NCBI GenBank assembly: GCA_036897485.1
Contig: JAYMTF010000450.1
Span: 1 to 36,122, forward strand
From: Pelargonium nanum
Lineage: Eukaryota; Streptophyta; Magnoliopsida; Geraniales; Geraniaceae
Length of the DNA: 36,122 bases
Direction: 5' to 3'
The notes beneath the pieces were generated by a model. It did not search any database and was not told where the DNA came from. It saw nothing but the letters and a program-made list of their open reading frames with translations. Of this stretch, positions 1 to 10,976 are shown one piece after another. The first letter of the stretch is position 1. Every line of letters starts with the position of its first letter. Both the position numbers and the translations under genes were made by a program.

Positions 1-1542
1 CCCCATTATCTGCTTAAGTGGGGATTTCCCTCCCCACGCGGGGCGGATATTTGCGGGTAGCGGGTTTTCCCCACGTCATGACCATCCTTAAGAAAGACCA
101 CTTTTTTTTGGAGAAACCCTTATTTATGATTTGATATATATGTTAGTTATATCTATAGAGTAACAACAATATTTTTAATTCATACAATGAATTTTAATTC
201 ATTTATTTTTAAAAAATATTGTTATTACTCTATATATGTTAGTTATGTCTATAGAGTAATAACAATATTTTTTTAAAAATAAATGAATTAAAATTCATTG
301 TATGTTTATTTTTTTCCTATCGAAATGATAGTTCATGAATTAGTTTATATAAAATTTAAAAATGTGTTGGATTTACACTTTTTCTCTTATAAGTGCGCAA
401 GTGCCTTTTTCACGACAAATGTATGAATTTCAATTTTATGACTACGTGTTATTCTTGGAATATGGTATAAAATTTAGGCATAGTGAAAGAAAACTCATTT
501 AATACAAAAACAAATTATTTAAAGTGGTGCACAATTTCTATTTTTAGGTTGTGGGGTCTGCTGACCTCGGGTTATGAAAATATAATAATTTTAGTTATGT
601 TTTTTTTTGTTTGTTAAAAAACACATATTAGAGCTAATTGGCCCCATATTTGTAATGGTCATCATCATTTTTATTAATAGTGACATCATAGACACTAAAA
701 CATGTTATTGCATATAAAAATATAATTAAAAACAAAATAATTATAATGATAATAAAATATCCAAACATAATACACCGTAATGCAAAAATTGGGTCTTTTC
801 TGTTGGCTCATTTTGTATGAATTGAGCAAACGTGGTACTTTCATATGCGTCTAATCTGAAATAAATATATAGTGAACTATTTAAACTTATTTACATAGTT
901 TAATAGTCGCCTAAGTCACTAAACACTGTCCCGTTTTAACCATACATGTACGTGAACTGATAATCACATAACAAAAATCATAACTCTTATGAATTGAATA
1001 CTAAAACCAAGTCTAATATCATTCTGCTAATAAAACTTTTGTACTATATGCAACAATAAATAAATAAAATTGAAGTAGTACATCTCTATAATTATGATTT
1101 TCCGTATTTTTCATGTGAAGAAATAAATGATTGTTCTATTTACATGTGACTTGATTAGATTTGCCAACCATGCCAAAACAACAACACAATCAAATTTGTC
1201 TTAAAACCATCTAAATGACAAAACTTTGAAATAATGTCTCCACTCACTTTCATTTTCATTATTATAATTCCAAATGTATGTAGCTCTCAACAAGCAAATT
1301 CACAAAATTTCAGTTACCATTGTAACAACTAACAACTTGAGAAACAAGTAAGGTATTTTAGCTCATCATACAAAAAACAATTCCAAAAAAAATAAAGAAA
1401 AAAGAAAAAGAAAAGGGCTTGCTTTGATCTCATAATAATATTAATAATAATATTTTCCATATTTTTTAAAAAAGTGAAAAAAGAAAAGAAAAAAAAGAGA
1501 GGAACACACCAAATGCTGTAGTTGTTGCTGGTGGTGGTGGCA
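1..1542. other. AT-rich intergenic DNA, no gene seen
   Basis: No convincing coding exon was found. The stretch holds a short GC-rich patch at 1-90 with repeated runs of G and C that could be the end of a repeat cut by the window edge. It also holds a strong inverted repeat at 183-302 (listed separately) and a purine-rich A/G tract at about 1375-1500, just beyond the 3' end of the transcription-factor gene. The last few hundred bases before 1543 presumably contain that gene's 3' untranslated region. Confidence 0.6.
183..302. repeat. Long, nearly perfect inverted repeat (hairpin)
   Basis: The arm at 183-234 is repeated as its reverse complement at 250-302, leaving a loop of about 15 bases. The arms are about 52 bases and differ mainly by one base in a T/A run. 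A direct repeat overlaps it: about 40 bases around 138-178 recur at about 231-271 with only a few changes. The arrangement suggests a small fold-back element or a partial inverted duplication. No coding content is visible. Confidence 0.8.
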
Positions 1543-2262
1543 TTAATATTCCCACAATAAAGTGTCAAAGCTACTGTGAATTACACAATCTGCCATTCCT
1601 ATTTGTTGATCACTACTAAGATACTCGCTGTCGCGACTTCCGTCGCGACCGCCGTCGCTGTTACCGCCGTACCACGGCGGCGAGTAATTGTAGAGCCACC
1701 GGTGATCGTCCGACTCCACGAACACGAACTCGCTGCTCGACTCGGCCGACTCGTAACTCGTCCCCAGCCTCGGCAGCTCCACTATCTCGCTCAGCTCCTC
1801 CGGCGTCGACACGTCCAGCGACGCCGACGAAGACGACTGCGTCAGTGTCGACGACGACGGAGACGGCGATTCCGATTGCGACGACGGGGTGAGAAACTCC
1901 ATGGAGGCGGCCTTGGCGGCGGCGGACTGGACGTCGCGGGGCGAGTTGGAGGCGGGTCGGGGCAGTGACCCGGCCAGGTCCGGGAAATTAAGAATAGCGG
2001 AGGAGCCCTTGATGCTCAGGGCAGCAACGTCGTGGGCCCGGGCCGCCATTTCCGGGGTCGAGAAGGTTCCGAGCCAGATCCGGTTCTTCTTCCGGGGCTC
2101 CCGGATTTCGGATACCCATTTCCCCCAGGTCCGCATTCTCACCCCTCTATACACCGGGTGCTTGCTGTTGTTTCCGCCGCTACTAGTACTCTCTCTCGGT
2201 CTCTTGGGACGGGCCTTCTCCGGGTTCAAATACCCGGACGAGGACTCTGAATGATCCGCCAT
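1543..2262 (-). CDS. AP2/ERF transcription factor, DREB subgroup A-4 type
   Basis: A single-exon gene for 239 residues. It encodes a DNA-binding transcription factor expected to bind DRE/CRT-type GCC-like promoter elements in the nucleus. One AP2/ERF domain spans about residues 38-95, starting YRGVRMR and including WLGTF and AARAHDVAA. Val50 and Glu55 match the V14/E19 pair typical of the DREB rather than the ERF subfamily. Basic stretches at 17-24 (ARPKRPRE) and 57-61 are likely nuclear-localisation signals. After the domain come the A-4 hallmarks [11 protein letters not shown] (109-119), an EIVELPRLG motif (159-167) and a C-terminal LLWEY. The middle is Ser-rich (127-155), with acidic stretches suited to activation. 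The ATG at 2262 opens the frame and leaves a normal N-terminus before the domain. The coding part is far more GC-rich than its flanks, as is common for intronless plant ERF genes. Subgroup is fairly secure; the exact orthologue (ERF034/ERF035-like) is not. Confidence 0.93.
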   Translation of the reverse strand: MADHSESSSGYLNPEKARPKRPRESTSSGGNNSKHPVYRGVRMRTWGKWVSEIREPRKKNRIWLGTFSTPEMAARAHDVAALSIKGSSAILNFPDLAGSLPRPASNSPRDVQSAAAKAASMEFLTPSSQSESPSPSSSTLTQSSSSASLDVSTPEELSEIVELPRLGTSYESAESSSEFVFVESDDHRWLYNYSPPWYGGNSDGGRDGSRDSEYLSSDQQIGMADCVIHSSFDTLLWEY

Positions 2263-2427
2263 CGATCAGTTACTAGAAATGAAATGGCTCGTATTATTTA
2301 TAATACTGAATTTTATGAGGTGGGAATAGAATGGTGGGATATTGTAGATGGAGGTAGCTAGGAACAAGTGATGTGTTTGTGTAAATATAGGGAGAGAGAA
2401 TAGAAGGAGAAGAGAGAGTGTGATGGG

Positions 2428-2434
2428 TTTTATA
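2428..2434 (-). promoter_or_regulatory. Probable TATA box of the DREB gene
   Basis: The minus strand reads TATAAAA here, about 165 bases before the ATG at 2262. It is followed by a CT-rich leader at about 2300-2420, a usual feature of plant 5' untranslated regions. This places transcription start at roughly 2400. Inferred from position and sequence only. Confidence 0.6.
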
Positions 2435-2509
2435 GAGAAGAAAAAGGTAGATTTGAAATAGAGAAGACAACGTGGTGTATAGTGTGTGTATGTATATAGT
2501 ATAGAGTGA

Positions 2510-2974
2510 AGTGCCGACCCTCCATCCTTGTGGTGTTTTTAACCCAACAAGTAACGCTGTGCTGTGGTATGGTATGGTATCATATCTCAGTCACACACGG
2601 AACAGACCATCACCTTCATTATACTATATTATATACATGTACATATTTATTATTTATTGTTTATTATATACTTGTATTTATGTTATGTGTGTACTGGTAC
2701 TGGTATTGAGATTTGAGAAAAATAGGGACAGCTGGCACAGTGTACTGTGTGTTTTTGTTTACCTTTTTGCTGATTAGGAGTTAAGACTGGGGTGTGCTTC
2801 TCTCCCTTCCATTCTTAGGAAAATTAAAAATATGTAATCCACTGCCTTATTAAAGGCTTTCCCTTTTTCATTTAGTAACTGATGGATCTATGTGGTTTCT
2901 AGTGGTTAATATAAGACAACATTTGGAGGTTAGAGTTAGGAGATTGGAGATCTGTCTTTTGAACTTGTTTTATA
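2510..2974. other. Upstream region of the DREB gene, no gene seen
   Basis: AT-rich DNA with runs of TA and TG dinucleotides at 2620-2710. The open frames here are short and low-complexity and do not look like protein. Probably the distal promoter of the DREB gene. Confidence 0.5.
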
Positions 2975-2976
2975 TA

Positions 2977-3226
2977 CTCCCTCTGTCCCAAAATAAGTGT
3001 TCTATTTGTCTAAATTTTTTGTCTCAAAATAAGTGTCCTGTTTCTATTTTTAGGTTATTATATTATTGTTTTTCCCATATTATCCTTATCCCTAAGTTTT
3101 CAAATGAACTGCACATGGGTGGAGGTAGGAAAGTGAGGGTAATATTGTAAACACATTAAATTATATGGTAATTCTTATTTTTTGCAAAAAAATGGAAACA
3201 TGACACTCATTTTGGGACGGAGAAAG
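2977..3226. mobile_element. Stowaway-like MITE
   Basis: A 250-base unit with terminal inverted repeats. It begins CTCCCTCTGTCCCAAAATAA and ends with the near reverse complement (TTTTGGGACGGAGAAAG). A TA dinucleotide sits on each side (2975-2976 and 3227-3228), as expected for Tc1/mariner-type target duplication. The interior is AT-rich with no coding capacity, so it would depend on transposase supplied elsewhere. Confidence 0.85.
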
Positions 3227-3228
3227 TA

Positions 3229-4660
3229 CGTGTTTAAAGAGTAATAAATATTGAAGTTATTTGGAAGTAAGTAATGACAAATGTGTAATAAGAAGTAATG
3301 AAATTATTTGAAAAATGTATATTTAAATTTGAGATCAACCCATATCTTATGTAGTCAACTATTACTATGTTTTTTTTCTTCTTCTTGTCTTGGTTAACAA
3401 AACCAAAACAAAATTTAATTTAAATACTATAGCTTAGGGTTGAGTTATTTTAGCAATCATCCATAGCAAAGTCAAGAGTGAATTTAGGAAAGAAATATCC
3501 ACATGAGCCTCCAACCTCTTGTGAAGTAACCTCCATCCAGACTTCCTATAGAACTCCAATATCTTAAAGAAGTTGTTCTTTACCCCTCCAACCAAACAAC
3601 TTTTAATTCAATGTTTGTAGACATTCGCGTAATCGTGCTTGCATGAGCCAAATAGACACCCACGAACAAGTAACTAAGACAACGCCCGAGCGATAACACA
3701 TTCCAATTACAAAACCTTCTTATTTTGTACTTTTATCTCTCTCTTTCCTTGAAAGTTTTATTAGTAAAAGTACCGCATTGCTTATAAAATAAATAAATAA
3801 CGCATTTCAAATAAAATATATGATATTTATTTTGATTATTCCAATCATATATTATTTTCCTTTTAATCAAGCTAAGCTCATGTCCATATTTATTTGTATG
3901 TAGGGATGTCTTTTATTTATTTATTTTTCCATTATTGCATGAATACATGTACAATGAATTGGTAGAGTAGGGGTCAGAATTAGGATTTATTATTAGGGTT
4001 TGAGTTTTAAAAAAAAGATACATGCATGTACATATTGATGAGATCTTTAATGATTTGGGTCCAACAAATTCAATTGTAGCAAACTACACAATCTCATTAC
4101 AACTCATAAGGAAATAAAACGGCATCGTTAGAACAGTTAATGTTCGGTTTAAATTGAGAACAGAATTTGGGTTTTAAGAGAAATGAGAAGTTACCATAGC
4201 TTACCCCATTAGGAGGCCTTTAATGATTTGGGCCCAACAGCCAGTACTGGACTTTATATCATTAGTCCAATAAATTAAGTTACTCCTATAATTTATCACT
4301 TAATTTACTATAACAAAACTTCAAAAAATAAAAAAGGTATATGCAAATATAGAAACCTAGGCTACAGCATTTACTCTTCAATTTCAATAATTTGTGAGTC
4401 TCATCATTCTATTGTTAGCTACTTATGAATTATCACTCAAATTAATTAATATAATATTAAAGAAAATTGGAAACTTTACCAGCTTTTTTTCTCTTTTTTT
4501 ATTATATTTACTACGTGTAAATTATTTTTTGTCATGTTATTCTTGAGTCCAAGTCAAAAGCTTAAGCACACGCAGATTGGAAAACACAACAAACCCTGCA
4601 TGTGGACTAGAAAGGGAGGCAAGAAAGGCGGGTCACTGGGCCTAAACTGAATCAAATTAA
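3229..4660. other. AT-rich intergenic DNA, no gene seen
   Basis: No exon-like open frame or recognisable domain. Short direct repetitions occur, for example a phrase meaning roughly 'ttaatgatttgggtccaac' near 4048 and again near 4218, suggesting decayed repeat copies. Nothing else could be assigned. Confidence 0.5.
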
Positions 4661-4663
4661 CCA

Positions 4664-4741
4664 GCTCTGATACCATGTTAAACTTGACCACAACCCAAAA
4701 GCTTAAATTGATAGGTAGAGGATTCAACGTGTACATCAAGT
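4664..4741 (-). mobile_element. LTR-retrotransposon relic with tRNA-Met primer-binding site
   Basis: On the minus strand, TGGTATCAGAGC occurs at 4675-4664. It is the standard primer-binding site complementary to initiator-Met tRNA in plant Copia-type and related elements. It is preceded directly by an LTR-like end (TTTAACA). The LTR body therefore runs to higher coordinates, where it is interrupted by the CACTA-type element at 4742-5052. Further LTR-like sequence may continue from 5053 to about 5100. No gag or pol coding remains, so this is a dead fragment. Confidence 0.6.
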
Positions 4742-5052
4742 CACTACAAGAAATTTCACTTTACGCGATAGCCAATCCAGCCGCTCAAACCCCTATTTTG
4801 TCGCGGAAAGTCAATCATTGGTTGTAACCAAATGTCTTGTCACGAAAAGTCTCATGTGCACGACTGGAGCTGGTTTGTCACGGAAAGTATAGCTTTGTGC
4901 GACAGAAAAGCTGTCACCAAAAGTATAAAAACTCAAAATTTTCACTATCATTGGACTTTTATCTATGTCAGCCCAATAGTCATTGATGCTAAGCCCAACT
5001 CATGGCGACAACCAAAAATAAGTTGTCGCCAAGAGTAAGAATTCTTGTAGTG
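4742..5052. mobile_element. Short non-autonomous CACTA (En/Spm-type) transposon
   Basis: The element starts CACTACAAGAAATTTC and ends GAATTCTTGTAGTG. These are the inverted CACTACAAGAA termini of plant CACTA transposons. The interior holds many short subterminal units in both orientations built on GTCGC/GCGAC and TCACGAAAAG/CGGAAAG, which is typical of transposase-binding arrays. At 311 bases it has no transposase and must have been moved by one supplied in trans. The 3-base flanks (AGT left, AGA right) do not match perfectly, so the target duplication has decayed. Confidence 0.85.
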
Positions 5053-8000
5053 AGAGGTTACAAACTTCACATTGTTACGATGTGATTAACAAATATGTTT
5101 GTGTGATGTTATATTTACAATTTGTTTTTAGTGTGATATGCAAAACTAGAGATATTTAAAGAAAAATAGGAAAATAGAATTGACTTTGTTATTTCAAGTG
5201 GATTTTTTTGGGGTCAGATCCTAAGATTGTTCTGTATTCTGGTTACATAATCAATATTTCCAGATCAGTTGATGGTCCATATTATATGGATCCAATTTCA
5301 GAGATCTTCTGGTCTCTCTTAAGCTCTAAAAAGCTCCCATATAATGAATAAAATACATTGTTACCTTATTTTCTTTATCATCTGCAAATAAAATTCAATG
5401 CCTCATTATTATTGTCTTTTGTATTTATAAAACACAAGTGTACCATGCCTTTGCTGGTCCAGCATGTTTTTTCTTCTAAATAAAAAACAAAATATATTTA
5501 TAATCATAAATTTGCTAAACCATTCTCAAAACAATAATTTTGTGCATATAATTATTTAGATGAATGGAAGATAACACATATATATTGCAGAACATATATC
5601 ATTATTTATTAACATATAGTTGCAAAACTTATTTTTTTTTAATGTAATATCATGATTTGATTTTGATATTTGATTGATATGATCATATGCATTATGATCA
5701 CACGAAGACAAATAATTCCAATAAAGAAACAAAACAAAAAATTGCTCATAATTTTAAAAAATAAAACCATATGGTTATGTCATTATTATTTTTATGTACT
5801 TTATTGGACATTATAATCTACATGATTAATATGTTTTTGGAAACTAAACACAATTATTAGTGATTTTTTTGCACGTGGAAGACAGGATTTTCCCAGGTAC
5901 CTCGAAAACGAAAACGATTTTGTTTTCAATTTATGCAAATAAGTCAAAAAAAAAAACTATTTGTACTATAGTAATATCAATTTTGTTTTTGTTGTTGTTC
6001 CAATAATATGCACTCAATTTCATGAAATAAGCTCAAAATTTAAAGTAGCTTGTGACCAATCAAATGGGAACAAAAGAGAAAATATTGACATGTAATTATT
6101 ATTTTTACTGTTATGATTAAATATTGTGTACTATGATATCTATATACAGTGAAGAGTTGAGAAAAGAAGTTGAAATGTACTATCCTTGTAGCTGTCATGA
6201 ACAATATGTAAATCCATTTCAGTTTCAAATTATTGCATGCATAGCCATTGTTGGGTCCTTTGCTGTGGAATACAGCTAAAATTTTGCCGTGCAATGAAGG
6301 AAATCATACATCCATGAGACAATCTTGAGTAACAAATTGTTGGGATGGTAAGGTTTAATGTTTGAAAAGAAAAGAATTGGAACACATCTTGAATGAATGA
6401 AAACATGAAAAGTTGAAGAAAATTGTATTGGGTTTAGCGGCCTTGCGACTTAGCTGAACAATAGTGTGATGAGATAGAAAATCGGTTTGGACAATGTACT
6501 AGACTAACAATCGTTCAACTAAGCTGGAACGGGTGTTCAAAGAGCCTAGACGGCCTGTAGTGAACAACAAGGACCAACTTAATTTATGTTTTGGATGAAT
6601 GCCGTTCATCAAACTTGAACTGTCGTGCAATGCATGAGTTTGGAATTTGAAAGGTTTGTTAGTATCTAAATTCGAGTTGTAATTAGATTTCTTATTTGCA
6701 CAATTCCTTTAGTTGCTAGGGAGAGCTAAAAATAAAAAAGGGCAAATACAAAAGGTAACAGAGTAGTCGATCCCAATTTGTGTGATAATATCAGAAAATT
6801 AGAGTTGATCAGTTTCTTATGTCGAGTTTTCTTGTACTTAATTAGTTGATTGAAGATTTCAATAAGAAGTGGCATGTAGCTGGTGGACGCAGACAATTTG
6901 CCAAACCACGTAAATATTTGTGTGCATAATTTACTGTCTTATTTTTCTCTCTTTCTCTTGTTTATTATCTTAATCTACTGACAACCATACTAGTAAAATT
7001 TTCACATGTTTAAAATAAAATTAGAATTTTATGGTAAATCTATTCAGGTAAATTTTTTATTGGCTCGTGTTCAAACTATACATTTAGTGTCAGATCCCGA
7101 CACGAACACGTTTGAACTATTGACAAGCATATGACACTTTTCTCATTTATCATCAAGAAAGAAACAACAAAATGCAGCTGAACTATAGCAATTTTGAATT
7201 TTTGTTGGTTCATTTTGAATGTCTTTTCATTTTAAGATGATTTTTTTAGGCACTATAATGTGTCAAATATGTCATAGGGCTCATATATGAAAACTCTTTA
7301 GTTACTCTAGTACCTTTGAAGTTGACAATGCATGGAGAAACATATAGAGTAGAATCTATTTTGGTTAATGTATTTATTTAACAAGTAATAAATCTACAAT
7401 TTTGTTGATTCTATTGTCTTCTAGGCTTAGTTGGGTGTGATCAATGAAGTCCAAAATTGAAGTTTTGAAAAGTAGTTGCTATATTGCTGGACCCAACCAT
7501 TAAATATGTGGAGCCATATGGATCTATATATACACAATTTTATTTTTGTAGATACCATTTGGACCAATGTTGTAATTACTATTTTCTTGATAATTAAAAT
7601 GATGTAAATAAATGTGTAAATATCTCAACTCTTCTCTTCACATGTGGCTCATGTGTCACCCATACTCATAATGGCAATCATCCTATGCTACATGTCTTTC
7701 ATAATTTGTGTGTAAATAAATATTCTACTATATACCATAACATAAATATTATAAATATATTCTACTATGTCCAACCCACATAATCATGGGTCTATTTTCA
7801 GCATTTAACTCAATAAATGGCTCATAAAGTCTTTTCTCATATCACCTTATATATTAAATTATTTATTGCACACTCTTCAACTCTAAACCATTAAATGGGT
7901 ATTTAAATCATATAAAATTCAAATAATTTAACCTATGCACTTAAAAATCAGCAGACTTTGAAGTACTAAATTCGTTCGTACAAGATAAAAGAACAAGAGC

Positions 8001-8816
8001 GTTTCGGATATCAATAAGATGTATTTACGTATCTGACCGATAAACTAGCAAAACCCTAATGATGCAATATTGAATCAAAATAAAGGAGGGGACAAAATCT
8101 TAATTAAAAAATAGTGTAGAAACAGGGGAGTGGTTAGCTATAACTTCAAAGGCCTCCTGGCCCTGTTTTGAGCAATTGTCAATTCAATTTCAATGGTTGT
8201 AATTGAGAAGTAGGTGTGCAAAATTCAGGTTAAAAATACAAGTAAAGACATAAATGGGCTGGGGACACTATTGGGCCTACAATAATTAATTACTGTTTGG
8301 ACCCTAGCAATCTGGCATCAACCCATTTGTTGGCCTATTACCACTAGCTACTCCCTCCCTACAACCTCCATTGTTGAAGCCTAGTTTTGCTTGCAAACCC
8401 TTTAAGATTTAACTAAATTTTCTTAAATGAAATATCAATATTATCTTATAGTTAGTTAAGTAGAGTTTAATAAAATTGTAACGATATATGCACGAGTATG
8501 AGAAAATATATATGTTTATATCACTAACTAATTTCTTCTTAATTTTTCTCGAAAGAAGTTACGACACTAGCTTTAAAATGGATATTGTGTATAATATATA
8601 AGTATGTGTAGCTATCTTGAGAGACCTATTGACCAGTAGTTGTATATATATACATACTCTCTACTCTTCTTGTACTCTTGAAACATTTATTTGATTTTGT
8701 TATACCTATGTATGTGTTGATATATACTAGACATGTTGATGTATTATTGAGTGAAAATGACTAATTACTTTATATATCAAACTCTTGTTGCATCTCATAA
8801 GATATTTAAAGAAATA
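5053..8816. other. Long AT-rich intergenic stretch, no gene seen
   Basis: About 3.7 kb without a convincing exon. All open frames are short and low-complexity. A less AT-rich patch at about 6420-6670 resembles degraded retroelement DNA but shows no protein motif. Near 7065-7115 a short pair, GTGTTCAAAC and GTTTGAAC, forms an imperfect inverted repeat. No RNA gene signature was found. Confidence 0.55.
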
Positions 8817-9341
8817 CTTTCTTCCATCTCAAAATCAATGTGGAGTTTATTTGCATTTTTGTTTTAAAATAAATGAGTTGTTTTTTTATATAGAAAATTA
8901 GTTGTGCATGATCCAATAGTATCCCTATAATTTGTTTGTTATATCTTTTGATTTTGTTGCAACACATTTGTATGAGAAAAAATGATAAATATACAACACT
9001 AACTAATTTTTTTGGTGTATATTTCATCTTTTATCCCTATGATATGAGTTCTAACAAACTTAAGAGATACTCACTAATTTATTATAGGTTATTATATGGA
9101 GACTATTGGTAACTCATTCATAACTAAATTCCAAAAAATGAAACGATGCATTTATTTTGGGATAATAATGAGAGTGAAACAAAACACTTATTTTGGAACA
9201 TACAAAGTAATAACCTTAACAAATACTTACCAACTAACTTATTATATATGGAAATACAATTAAAAATTTATGCATAGCTGAATTTAAAAAAAAAAACGTC
9301 TATTTTGAGACAAATACAATATTATTTTAGAACGGAAAGAG
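8817..9341. mobile_element. Probable composite or long Stowaway-like MITE
   Basis: The left end (CTTTCTTCCATCTCAAAATC) and right end (TTTTAGAACGGAAAGAG) are diverged versions of the Stowaway terminus, each next to a TA. Similar phrases occur inside, near 9145-9210 (TTATTTTGGGATAATAATGA, and TATTTTGGAACATACAAAGTA). This suggests either one long decayed element of about 525 bases or two nested copies. Boundaries are uncertain. Confidence 0.45.
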
Positions 9342-9950
9342 TATTAGACAATCTTAAACAAATTAGCACATGAATCATGAGAGAGTAGAGGTGAAGCCAA
9401 TTGTGATGTGATGGATTGGTTGATGAGTGAATTAAATATTAGTAAGACAAGATATTATTGTATGTGGTAATGAAACATGAAATGCACATGCACATTATGA
9501 TGATGATGATCAACAACAACAACAACCTAACTCTATGATCGATCATAATATATATAATAGGCAGTACAAGGTGTGTCCTGCTAGCTCTTGGCATCTTCTA
9601 GTTCCAATTCCAGGCTCTCTCACTCAATCCATCATTTCTAATAATGTATTGTATTGTATTTCAAAGACCCCACAACACCTCATCAGCCCATGCATGCAAA
9701 TCTCCATCACAATCTATGGCTATTCTCATGTCCTTATTCATTGTAACACAGAGCTTCATAGAATCTAGAGTGGGTCAAAACTTGTTTATAGAGAGAGACA
9801 TTGTAAGCTTGTGGCTTTGTCTTCCTTTTAATTACTGTAGGGTCCATTTTTTTCAATTTGTTATCTTCTCCAAAGATATCCCAAGTAAAAACTATTGTTT
9901 ATTTCACATTACATGATGCATAACACACCACAATCTTTTTGTACAGAAGC
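9342..9950. other. Intergenic DNA with a CAA microsatellite
   Basis: Contains a GAT/CAA simple repeat at about 9498-9525. The rest is AT-rich, with two overlapping open frames at 9535-9916 that show no recognisable protein features or splice context. I see no gene. Confidence 0.5.
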
Positions 9951-9951
9951 G

Positions 9952-10196
9952 CTTGTTTGGGTGATTTATTTACCTCCGACGGAGATAAATGTCTATAGAC
10001 ACTTATATAGGAGTTGTATCATTGTTGGAACATGAAAGAACAACTTTCAGACATTTGAAATTTACCGGAAGTCTGACAAGAGCTTTTCCCACAGAAGGCT
10101 GGAGGCTCCTGCAGCTCTTGTGAGTATCTGTATTATCTATAAACATTATATTTCTAATTTTTTCTATAGACATTTGAAGTAATTAACCCAAACAAT
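9952..10196. mobile_element. Probable MITE (TTTGGGT-ended)
   Basis: The left end CTTGTTTGGGTGATTTATTT and the reverse complement of the right end (ATTGTTTGGGTTAATTACTT) match well. Both are followed inward by ATGTCTATAG, giving terminal inverted repeats of about 45 bases with gaps. The unit is about 245 bases with no coding capacity. Superfamily (hAT or PIF/Harbinger) is not settled because no clear target duplication is visible. Confidence 0.55.
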
Positions 10197-10976
10197 CTCT
10201 TAGTCTCATTGACAATTGTAACTCATTGGCACCAAGCGTTAGGGAATGCGCAACATTCTTTAACGCTTCCTCCAATCGGGATAACAGATGCCATCGAAGC
10301 GGTTATTCTCAGGCATATTGTCTTTACATCTGGAGGCACAAAGTTAATAGAAAGTATGAGAATTAACAACAATAACCTGAAACACTTATTCTACTAGGTC
10401 ACTAGCAATGGAATTTTGAAAATTTGAGAAGGTGCTCAGAGCATACCTGTTGGAAGTGAGCTGGTAATAATGGTGGTGGTTGGTCACTATTAATTGTGGT
10501 GGTGGACACTGAACTGAGTTTCATCCAAGGGCAATTTGTTCATTTCCCACATATACTCTCTACACATATCCTAGTGAGAATGGTTTAAATTTGTGAATGT
10601 GATTGTACATGTGTGTTGCAAAGCTGGCCAGAGATGAAAATGATGGTGGAGGTGGAGGACCTGTGTTGGCCACAATGGGTGGGCTTAAGCTCTGTCAAGT
10701 GTCAACTCAGGAAAATGATAGTACCACAATACAATGGTGGGCTTCAGTTTTCTTCCAATTTTATTGGATACAAGCATTCCAGGAACAATGACATGTAAAC
10801 ATCAGTGTCCACAGATCTATGACAAAACCTCAGTTTCTACAAACCACATATTTTCAGCCATTTCATTTTGATTCCTGCATCTGCTTGTTTTCTCAATTCT
10901 TTACGCAGCATAGTAACAGAGTGTAAAACTGAAATCAATGACAGAAACTTTCTTATTGTTTCTGGAGCATGAATCA
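10197..10976. other. Intergenic DNA downstream of the hydrolase gene
   Basis: Less AT-rich than the DNA to its left, with short open frames at 10209-10397 and 10603-10798 that I cannot link to any family. The right end should contain the 3' untranslated region of the hydrolase gene, whose stop codon is at 10977-10979. A decayed exon of an unknown gene cannot be excluded. Confidence 0.45.

Noticed and set aside
1-90. GC-rich start of the window as the end of a transposon
   Set aside because: Only one end could be present and no terminal repeat or target duplication can be tested, so it was not called.
1576-2254. Long open frames on the plus strand opposite the DREB gene, one very Arg-rich
   Set aside because: They are mirror images of a GC-rich coding exon with strong codon bias. 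They lack any family motif, while the minus-strand frame has a full AP2 domain.
9535-9916. Two overlapping plus-strand open frames as a possible small protein gene
   Set aside because: Composition is that of random AT-rich DNA and no conserved motif or promoter is visible.
10209-10798. Moderately GC-rich open frames that might be a small gene
   Set aside because: No recognisable domain, no supporting splice signals or start context, and overlapping frames of similar length; left as unassigned intergenic DNA.
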